A stretch of 5,549 nt of DNA from Lachnospiraceae bacterium (GTDB lineage Bacteria > Bacillota > Clostridia > Lachnospirales > Lachnospiraceae). Below, piece after piece: positions 1 to 3,856 of the stretch. The notes beneath the pieces are model-generated. The model was not told the origin of the DNA, did no database searches, and saw only the letters and a program-made list of their open reading frames with translations. The stretch lies in NCBI GenBank assembly GCA_017651385.1, contig JAGCCY010000051.1, positions 1 to 5,549 on the forward strand. Reading direction: 5' to 3'. How positions within the stretch are numbered: the first letter of the stretch is position 1; the number at the start of each line of letters is the position of its first letter. The position numbers and the translations under genes are program-made.

Positions 1-5
1 GAATG

Positions 6-19
6 ATCTTTTCAAAGAT
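6..19 (-). other. small perfect hairpin in the putative rRNA leader
   Basis: ATCTTT and AAAGAT pair over 6 bp around a 2-nt centre. It lies downstream of the boxA-like element in the leftward leader. Such a stem could take part in leader folding or RNase processing, but it is short and AT-rich and may be chance. Confidence 0.25.
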
Positions 20-36
20 TTTCAGGGTTGCATATG

Positions 37-58
37 CTGTTTAGTTATCAAGGTTCTC
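37..58 (-). promoter_or_regulatory. boxA-like antitermination element in a ribosomal RNA leader
   Basis: Read on the minus strand this stretch is GAGAACCTTGATAACTAAAC followed by AG. It resembles the Firmicutes rrn boxA type (CTTTGAAAACTAAAC and variants), which recruits Nus antitermination factors to rRNA transcripts. It lies about 25 nt downstream of the predicted start site of a strong sigma-A promoter, where an rrn leader should carry it. The 16S gene itself would lie left of the window and is not visible. The same motif family also occurs in 16S-23S spacers, but the adjacent promoter favours the 5' leader. Confidence 0.6.
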
Positions 59-89
59 GTTACTGACTTGCAAAGCCCGCAACGTTGCT

Positions 90-118
90 ATAATAGCATT
101 GTATAAAGGCTTAGTCAA
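90..118 (-). promoter_or_regulatory. strong sigma-A promoter, probable rRNA operon P2
   Basis: On the minus strand there is a -35 TTGACT (113-118), a 17-bp spacer and a -10 TATTAT (90-95). That predicts a start near 83. Immediately upstream (119-150) are closely spaced A-tracts on the same strand, which fit an UP element bound by the RNA polymerase alpha subunit. The boxA-like leader follows. This combination is typical of rRNA promoters in Firmicutes. The operon lies outside the window, so the target is inferred. Confidence 0.72.
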
Positions 119-150
119 GTTCTTTTTTAACTTTTTTAAAATATTTCTAA
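119..150 (-). promoter_or_regulatory. A-tract UP-element-like region upstream of the rrn-type promoter
   Basis: Read on the minus strand this contains two A6 tracts separated by GTT, close to one helical turn apart, ending directly at the -35 box. The composition (almost pure A/T) and position match UP elements that boost rRNA promoters. The same stretch also lies just past the terminator U-run, so part of the AT richness could belong to that. Confidence 0.45.
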
Positions 151-188
151 AAGGCCAAAAAAGTCCACCCATTTAGCGGGTGGACTTT
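151..188 (-). terminator. intrinsic terminator for the leftward lipoprotein unit
   Basis: AAAGTCCACCC (160-170) pairs perfectly over 11 bp with GGGTGGACTTT (178-188) around a 7-nt loop. On the minus strand the hairpin runs into T6-GGCC-TTTT, a good U-tract. On the plus strand the flank is AAATCT, so termination is leftward only. It ends transcription of the CPCC/lipoprotein genes about 115 nt after the lipoprotein stop and insulates the rRNA promoter at 90-118. Confidence 0.85.
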
Positions 189-303
189 AAATCTACCATG
201 ATTTAAAACCTTTGTCAACGGCACAGTAGCGCCGATTTTTTGTGTTTTTCGTCAATAAATCTATATCGTGTATCTTCCTATTATAATAACCCCAACATTT
301 GGT
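189..303. other. non-coding 3' region of the lipoprotein gene
   Basis: AT-rich spacer between the lipoprotein stop codon and the terminator. Apart from the candidate promoter at 190-218, only a 4-bp GC stem (219-222/231-234) followed by T-rich sequence on the plus strand is visible. No convincing open frame with a ribosome binding site is present on either strand. Confidence 0.6.
190..218 (-). promoter_or_regulatory. candidate upstream rrn promoter (P1) overlapping the terminator
   Basis: On the minus strand there is a consensus -35 TTGACA (213-218), a 17-bp spacer and a -10 TAGATT (190-195) preceded by an extended -10 TGG. The predicted start, near 183, falls inside the first arm of the terminator hairpin at 160-188. 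It lies about 100 bp upstream of the predicted P2 start, the tandem spacing common at rRNA operons. The -10 matches only 4 of 6 positions, so function is uncertain. Confidence 0.45.
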
Positions 304-822
304 TTATTGTTTGTCGAAATATTTTTTACCCGAATCCGGACAAAAATACGTTCTTAAGTATCCGTCCGTGGAAACAACAACAAATTCGTTGGTCTCTTCA
401 AGATAATAGACGTCATCCCCGTCTTCTTTTTCGATCTTATGAAGTGCATCGGGATTGTTGACAACCCTGCTTGCCGCCGCCTCGTAACTTTCAGCGTTTT
501 CAAATCCCATTTCTATTCCGTGCTTCTCATAATGTTCATTAAGTCTTTTTTTGTTACGGAATCTGTATTCGATTTCCTCAGCTTCCGGCTTTGTCTCTTC
601 TTCTGAAACTGAAATTACTTCGAGCGACTCTTCACTGACCGTTACTTCTGTCACAACTTCTGTACCTGCTTCCGGCGAGGTTTCTAAATTGTCTGTCGAT
701 AAGACCCCGCTTATCGTATTTGATAAGACCGAAACCGTATCATTATGCTTGCACGCCGTTAATGACAATATGCATAGAAGACATATTATTATAATAGAAG
801 AAAGATGTCTTATCCTTTTCAT
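304..822 (-). CDS. lipoprotein with C-terminal BECR-type RNase-like domain
   Basis: 172 residues with three parts. First is a type II signal peptide: basic start KRIRH, an Ile/Leu/Cys core, and lipobox L21-T-A-C24. Next is a low-complexity Ser/Thr/Glu linker (about 28-85), as in surface proteins that cross the wall. Last is a compact C-terminal domain (about 86-172). It carries H97-x3-H101-G, then Y113 and A117, DGDDVYY (134-140), TNEFVVVS (144-151), DGYLRTYF (153-160) and a Yx3Q end. From memory this arrangement matches C-terminal toxin domains of Firmicutes polymorphic toxins, in the Barnase/EndoU/ColicinE5-D/RelE-like group; that is family recognition, not a search result. H101, K129, R157 and T158 are possible active-site residues. 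The start is supported by AGGAG at 831-835, 8 nt upstream, inside the end of the preceding gene. The gene follows the CPCC gene by 5 nt, so the two are co-transcribed and probably translationally coupled. It could instead be a non-catalytic surface domain. Lipoprotein call firm, nuclease call moderate. Confidence 0.8.
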   Translation of the reverse strand: MKRIRHLSSIIIICLLCILSLTACKHNDTVSVLSNTISGVLSTDNLETSPEAGTEVVTEVTVSEESLEVISVSEEETKPEAEEIEYRFRNKKRLNEHYEKHGIEMGFENAESYEAAASRVVNNPDALHKIEKEDGDDVYYLEETNEFVVVSTDGYLRTYFCPDSGKKYFDKQ

Positions 823-827
823 TTATC

Positions 828-1310
828 TTACTCCTCATTTTGCATTTTGTATTGAGCTCTCGCTTCGTTCAATGATAGATGATTGGCTCCGCCCACATAA
901 TCGGGATCCTGTCTCGCCACGGGATCGTCTTCCCAGTTGCATACGGGACATACTTCATATTTTCCGATCTCGTTTAACTTATATCTTTTGCAGCAGGGAC
1001 ACATTTGATCGTCATTTGACTTATTGCCGGCAAAAGAAACCGTATTATTTGTTCCCGAATACGGATTTTTATTCTCCTTTATGACTTCCGGTGCATTTCC
1101 CATCCTGTTGGCCAAAGAAAAGACCAGCGTGATTATAAGGGAATAACCGACCCAGATAACAAGCGCCGCAAACCCAAGCCACAGCGGAACTTTTTCAAAG
1201 AAATGGTGCACAACAAACAAAATTATTGCTATCAAAACCCACTCTGCCCTGAACAGCATATTAAATATCATGCTTATCAAAAAGCCGCGATTTTTGCTTA
1301 CTCGTCTCAT
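828..1310 (-). CDS. membrane-anchored CPCC-domain (Cys-rich) protein
   Basis: 160 residues. The N-terminal part has two hydrophobic helices (about 23-38 and 42-67) behind a basic start (MRRVSKNR), a membrane hairpin. By the positive-inside rule the short N-terminus, and so the C-terminal domain, would be cytoplasmic. A polar linker (70-102) follows. The C-terminal domain is a cysteine-rich CPCC module (Pfam Cys_rich_CPCC type): C104-P-C106-C107, then C121-P-V-C124-x-W-E-D-D-P130, DPDY (135-138), GGAN (140-143) and LSLNEAR (145-151). The paired cysteines look like a zinc ribbon; molecular function is unknown. CPCC proteins are often small soluble proteins, so the membrane hairpin is notable. 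AGGAG at 1316-1320 supports this start. It is first in a two-gene unit with the lipoprotein. Its promoter is unclear: a tRNA terminator sits just upstream, and only a -10-like TATAAT at 1367-1372 is available. Confidence 0.85.
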   Translation of the reverse strand: MRRVSKNRGFLISMIFNMLFRAEWVLIAIILFVVHHFFEKVPLWLGFAALVIWVGYSLIITLVFSLANRMGNAPEVIKENKNPYSGTNNTVSFAGNKSNDDQMCPCCKRYKLNEIGKYEVCPVCNWEDDPVARQDPDYVGGANHLSLNEARAQYKMQNEE

Positions 1311-1337
1311 AGCGTCTCCTTTTTCAAAAATAAAAAC

Positions 1338-1363
1338 AGGAAGAAACCGACCGGTTTCTTCCT
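1338..1363 (-). terminator. intrinsic terminator of the tRNA-Ser transcript
   Basis: AGGAAGAAACC (1338-1348) pairs over 11 bp with GGTTTCTTCCT (1353-1363) around a 4-nt loop. On the minus strand it is followed by GTTTTTATTTTTG, an interrupted U-tract. It lies 12 nt past the tRNA 3' end and ends both the tRNA transcript and read-through from plsC. It also sits only 18 nt before the AGGAG of the CPCC gene, so leakage through it could feed that gene. Confidence 0.8.
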
Positions 1364-1366
1364 AAT

Positions 1367-1395
1367 ATTATACAACGGAGAAAGAGGGATTTGAA
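1367..1395 (-). promoter_or_regulatory. possible promoter for the CPCC/lipoprotein unit overlapping the tRNA 3' end
   Basis: A perfect -10 TATAAT (1367-1372, minus strand) lies 17 bp from TTCAAA (1390-1395), a 4 of 6 match to the -35 consensus that coincides with the tRNA T-loop. The predicted start near 1360 falls in the first arm of the terminator hairpin. It is the only promoter-like sequence found between the tRNA and the CPCC gene, but the -35 match is imposed by tRNA sequence and may be chance. Confidence 0.35.
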
Positions 1396-1463
1396 CCCTC
1401 GCGCCGGTTACCCGACCTACACCCTTAGCAGGGGCGCCTCTTCAGCCTCTTGAGTATTTCTCC
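1376..1463 (-). tRNA. tRNA-Ser (anticodon GCU)
   Basis: An 88-nt class II tRNA. The 7-bp acceptor stem pairs GGAGAAA (minus-strand 5' end at 1463) with TTTCTCC, followed by discriminator G as expected for serine. The anticodon loop is CTGCTAA with anticodon GCT at 1427-1429, closed by CGCCC/GGGTG with one G-U pair. The long variable arm forms a 5-bp stem (GTCGG/CCGGC, loop GTAA), the serine identity element. The T arm is GAGGG-TTCAAAT-CCCTC. CCA is not encoded and must be added by nucleotidyltransferase. It reads AGC and AGU codons. It has its own consensus promoter upstream and terminator downstream. Confidence 0.96.
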
Positions 1464-1470
1464 TTAAGCT

Positions 1471-1485
1471 GTAGCTTGCCGCTAC
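1471..1485 (-). other. 5' leader hairpin of the tRNA-Ser precursor
   Basis: GTAGC and GCTAC form a 5-bp stem around a 5-nt loop, 7 nt upstream of the mature tRNA 5' end within the transcribed leader. It could influence precursor folding or RNase P access. No known function is assigned. Confidence 0.35.
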
Positions 1486-1515
1486 CAATATAAAGCGCCT
1501 TACGACGCAAGATTG

Positions 1516-1544
1516 ATTATATATAAGGGTATCCTGTTTGTCAA
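1516..1544 (-). promoter_or_regulatory. consensus sigma-A promoter of tRNA-Ser
   Basis: On the minus strand the -35 is TTGACA (1539-1544) and the -10 is TATAAT (1516-1521), separated by exactly 17 bp: a perfect match to the housekeeping consensus. The predicted start is near 1509, giving a leader of about 46 nt before the tRNA. The -35 begins 7 bp beyond the plsC stop codon, so the promoter fills the plsC-tRNA gap. Confidence 0.88.
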
Positions 1545-1550
1545 CCAAAA

Positions 1551-2255
1551 TCAGCGGGCATCGAATTTAAACAGAACTTCCTCTATCCTTCTTCTGACTT
1601 CGGCTGCTATTTCGACCGTGGTCATATCTTTATACTCTTCGTAGTACATGGGCTTTAAATAATAAACCTGAGCCGTCAGCTGCTTTGTGGATTTTTCGTC
1701 GAAAGGTTTAAAGCAATCGATAAGTGCACACGGCACGATCGGAGCCTTTGCCTTGACCGCGCTCTTAAAGCTTCCACCCTTCATATCCTGCATACGGTTA
1801 CCGAGTTTGCTTCTGGTCCCTTCCGCAAAAATAAGAAAATTCTCGCCGTTTTTAACACGCTCGGTCATTTCCTTTATAACTTCGAGCGACTGGCGAAGAT
1901 CATCCCTGTCGATACAAAGAGAATGCGTACAATTTATGACCTGCTTTAATAAGATCACATCCTTAAGTTCTTTTTTGAAGACAAAAGAAAACGGCCTGGG
2001 ACACGTTTCAAGGAAACTCAGCACATCATATAATCCCTGATGGTTCGGGAAAAGAACAAAACCGTCTTTTTCGGGAAGGTTTTCCAAACCGTGTGCTATG
2101 ACTTTAACCCTTCCTTTTTTATTGCACATTTTTACGCAATGCTTTACAAATGCAAAGGTCTTTTCTTTGGACGAATGCTTCCCCATCCATGTCATTCTTG
2201 TAAGATAATACGGTACCGCCCAAATAAGGCGGATAACCATCAAAGCAATTCTCAT
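1551..2255 (-). CDS. plsC: 1-acyl-sn-glycerol-3-phosphate acyltransferase
   Basis: 234 residues, a normal length for bacterial PlsC. It transfers an acyl group to the sn-2 position of lysophosphatidic acid to make phosphatidic acid, the precursor of membrane phospholipids, at the inner face of the cytoplasmic membrane. Visible family motifs are the catalytic NHxxxxD block (N71, H72, D77), the motif II region ending in IDR (115-117), the substrate-binding EGTRS (145-149) and PIVPC (172-176). The N-terminus (1-20) is hydrophobic with Arg/Trp and probably attaches to the membrane. GGAG at 2264-2267, 8 nt from the ATG, supports the start. It follows fumarase beta by 24 nt with no terminator between, so it is the third gene of that operon. 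No terminator follows it before the tRNA promoter. Acyl specificity cannot be read from the sequence. Confidence 0.95.
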   Translation of the reverse strand: MRIALMVIRLIWAVPYYLTRMTWMGKHSSKEKTFAFVKHCVKMCNKKGRVKVIAHGLENLPEKDGFVLFPNHQGLYDVLSFLETCPRPFSFVFKKELKDVILLKQVINCTHSLCIDRDDLRQSLEVIKEMTERVKNGENFLIFAEGTRSKLGNRMQDMKGGSFKSAVKAKAPIVPCALIDCFKPFDEKSTKQLTAQVYYLKPMYYEEYKDMTTVEIAAEVRRRIEEVLFKFDAR

Positions 2256-2279
2256 ATTTCTTTCTCCGGACCAAATATA

Positions 2280-2831
2280 TTATTCCTCGGTATATTTTTC
2301 TTTTGCCGTTTCGTAAAGATTATTTCCGAGACTGTCGATTACAACTATAACAGGAAAATCTTTAACTTCAAGTCTTCTGATCGCTTCTGTTCCGAGATCT
2401 TCGTATGCGATCGTTTCGGAAGATAATATCGCCTTTGACAAAAGAGCTCCCGCACCGCCGATCGCGGCAAAATATACCGCTTTGTTTCTTACTATCGCAT
2501 CCGACACTTCTTTGCTTCTTTTTCCTTTTCCTATCATACCGATAAGACCGAGATCTAACAGTTTGGGTGCATATTTATCCATTCTGCTCGCTGTGGTGGG
2601 ACCGGCAGAACCTATCGGACGGCCTTCCCTTGCGGGAGATGGGCCCATATAGTAAATGATATTTCCTTTTATATCTATAGGAAGCTTCTCGTTTTTCAAA
2701 AGAGCCTCGTCCATTCTTTTGTGTGCCGCATCCCTTGCGGTATATAAAGTTCCCGTAAGATAAACATAATCACCGGATCTTAAGTTATCGATATCTTCCT
2801 TTTTAAGAGGAAGAAGAATGTGTTTTTCCAT
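2280..2831 (-). CDS. fumB: class I fumarate hydratase, beta (C-terminal) subunit
   Basis: 183 residues from the chosen start. It is the small subunit of the two-subunit [4Fe-4S] fumarase that interconverts fumarate and L-malate in the cytoplasm, corresponding to the C-terminal domain of single-chain class I enzymes. Family blocks visible are GTLYTARDAAHKRM (27-40), YMGPSPAREGRPIGSAGPTT (61-80) with SRMDKY after it (82-87), and the glycine-rich IGKGKRS (100-106). The ATG at 2831 is chosen because AGGAGG (2838-2843) lies 6 nt upstream. A longer in-frame ATG at 2861 would overlap the alpha gene and lacks such a site. The upstream stop TAG is embedded in this AGGAGG (10 nt gap), so translation of the two subunits is probably coupled. 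L-tartrate dehydratase (TtdB) is the related alternative; the symbol is generic, not the E. coli fumB isozyme. Confidence 0.93.
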   Translation of the reverse strand: MEKHILLPLKKEDIDNLRSGDYVYLTGTLYTARDAAHKRMDEALLKNEKLPIDIKGNIIYYMGPSPAREGRPIGSAGPTTASRMDKYAPKLLDLGLIGMIGKGKRSKEVSDAIVRNKAVYFAAIGGAGALLSKAILSSETIAYEDLGTEAIRRLEVKDFPVIVVIDSLGNNLYETAKEKYTEE

Positions 2832-2841
2832 TTTCAACCTC

Positions 2842-3684
2842 CTATATGACTGTGGTAACATGACGGTTTACGTGACAGCAGATGTTGACTGCAACGGGTA
2901 ATCCCGCTATGTGAGTGGGGTAAGTGAGCGCTCTTACGGAAAATGCCGTTGTGCTTCCGCCAAGACCGCCCGGTCCTATGCCTGTTTTATTGATACTCTT
3001 AAGTACATCTTCCTCAAGTTCTTTGACCCAATCAATATCCGAGTGCTCACCTGCCGGTCTTAACAAGGCTTCTTTTGCAAGGATAGCTGCCTTTTCAAAT
3101 GTTCCGCCTATACCTACTCCGACGACCATCGGCGGGCATGCATTCGGCCCTGCATCCTTAACGGCAGTAAGTACGGCATTCTTTATACCCTCTATCCCGT
3201 CTGCGGGCTTTAACATGAATACCCTGCTCATGTTTTCGGAACCGAAACCTTTGGGACTTACTGTGATCTTAACCTCGTCGCCGGGCACTATTTCATAATG
3301 AATGACTGCGGGCGTATTATCTTTTGTGTTGACGCGCTTAATAGGATCGGATACGACGGATTTTCTTAAATATCCATCCACATAACCCTGTCTTACGCCT
3401 TCGTTTATCGCATCTTCGAGCGAACCGTTTATAAAATGCACTTCCTGACCGACTTTTATAAACACGACAGCCATACCTGTATCCTGACATATCGGTATCA
3501 TATCTTCGCCGGCAATCCTCAGATTATCCTCAAGCTGTTTAAGTATAAGCCTTCCAAGTTCGGATCTTTCTTCGACGCATGCCTTATCCATAGCACACTT
3601 TACATCGGGTGCCGGATAGTAGTTTGCTTCTATGCACATTTTTTTTACCGCTTCGGTAACTTTTTCCACTGATATCTCTCTCAT
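2842..3684 (-). CDS. fumA: class I fumarate hydratase, alpha (N-terminal, Fe-S) subunit
   Basis: 280 residues from the chosen start. It is the large, cluster-bearing subunit of two-subunit class I fumarase (fumarate + water to L-malate); the oxygen-labile [4Fe-4S] cluster points to an anaerobic lifestyle. The expected cluster ligands are C66 in ICQDTG, C183 in GPNACPPMVVG and C270 in NICCH. Other conserved blocks are SPKGFGSEN (143-151), GVGIGGTFEKA (189-199), GIGPGGLGGSTTAFSV (235-250) and THIAGLPVAVN (257-267). The ATG at 3684 is preferred, with GAGAGGG 6 nt upstream. A TTG at 3699 would add five residues but would consume that site. It is the first gene of the fumA-fumB-plsC operon, driven by the dyad-containing promoter near 3716. 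Tartrate dehydratase alpha (TtdA) is a related alternative; operon context does not decide, though fumarase is far commoner in Clostridia. Confidence 0.93.
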   Translation of the reverse strand: MREISVEKVTEAVKKMCIEANYYPAPDVKCAMDKACVEERSELGRLILKQLEDNLRIAGEDMIPICQDTGMAVVFIKVGQEVHFINGSLEDAINEGVRQGYVDGYLRKSVVSDPIKRVNTKDNTPAVIHYEIVPGDEVKITVSPKGFGSENMSRVFMLKPADGIEGIKNAVLTAVKDAGPNACPPMVVGVGIGGTFEKAAILAKEALLRPAGEHSDIDWVKELEEDVLKSINKTGIGPGGLGGSTTAFSVRALTYPTHIAGLPVAVNICCHVNRHVTTVI

Positions 3685-3706
3685 GGATTTCCCTCTCAAA
3701 ATTCAA

Positions 3707-3734
3707 CTATGAAACATAATAGCATATTTCATAG
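3707..3734. promoter_or_regulatory. inverted repeat over the fumarase -10 element, candidate operator
   Basis: CTATGAAA (3707-3714) and TTTCATAG (3727-3734) form a perfect 8-bp dyad around a 12-bp core that contains the whole -10 and its TG extension. A dimeric regulator bound here would block or remodel the promoter. In RNA only the downstream half would lie near the 5' end, so a DNA-binding role is more likely than a hairpin. The half-site does not match Rex or Fur consensus as known to me. Confidence 0.5.
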
Positions 3735-3746
3735 GAAATTTCTTAA
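3716..3746 (-). promoter_or_regulatory. extended -10 promoter of the fumarase operon
   Basis: On the minus strand TGC-TATTAT gives an extended -10 (TATTAT at 3716-3721, TGC at 3722-3724). The best -35 is TTAAGA (3741-3746), a 4 of 6 match at a long 19-bp spacing, so the promoter probably depends on the extended -10. The start is predicted near 3709, about 25 nt before the fumA ATG. Confidence 0.6.
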
Positions 3747-3768
3747 CAGTTTTTATATTTGCGGTAGG

Positions 3769-3782
3769 TTTTCTTAAGAAAA
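3769..3782. repeat. 14-bp perfect palindrome between divergent promoters
   Basis: TTTTCTTAAGAAAA is fully self-complementary. It lies upstream of both the leftward fumarase promoter (about 48 bp from its -10) and the rightward DUF4173 promoter (about 30 bp from its -10), a place where a regulator could act on both. AT-rich palindromes of this kind also arise by chance. Confidence 0.35.
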
Positions 3783-3808
3783 GCGCAAACCCGTTTTCTT
3801 TTGCATAT

Positions 3809-3817
3809 TGCTATGAT
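3809..3817 (+). promoter_or_regulatory. extended -10 promoter of the DUF4173 gene
   Basis: TGC-TATGAT is an extended -10 (TATGAT at 3812-3817). No good -35 is found at 16-18 bp upstream. The start is predicted near 3824, giving a leader of about 33 nt. The form resembles the opposing fumarase promoter (TGC-TATTAT). Confidence 0.5.
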
Positions 3818-3822
3818 ATATA

Positions 3823-3839
3823 GGGATTGTAAGTATCCC
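3823..3839 (+). other. 5' leader hairpin upstream of the DUF4173 ribosome binding site
   Basis: GGGAT and ATCCC pair over 5 bp around a 7-nt loop, starting at the predicted transcript start and ending 4 nt before GAGGAGG. It may protect the 5' end or tune initiation, or mark an operator. Short, so uncertain. Confidence 0.3.
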
Positions 3840-3856
3840 GAATGAGGAGGTCAATC

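Noticed and set aside
219..240. GC stem CGGC/GCCG followed by T-rich sequence, plus-strand terminator-like
   Set aside because: The stem is only 4 bp and no rightward transcript is expected in this region.
551..1084. 177-residue open frame on the plus strand
   Set aside because: It lies antisense across the lipoprotein and CPCC genes, has no ribosome binding site, and its composition is that of a reverse-complement shadow.
1687..2426. Plus-strand frames of 117 and 128 residues
   Set aside because: They are antisense to plsC and fumB, whose catalytic motifs are intact in the other direction.
2280..2861. Longer fumB start at 2861
   Set aside because: It overlaps fumA and lacks a ribosome binding site, whereas the ATG at 2831 has AGGAGG at ideal spacing.
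2924..3298. 124-residue plus-strand frame rich in Pro/Ser/Thr
   Set aside because: It is antisense to the conserved glycine-rich part of fumA, which explains its composition.
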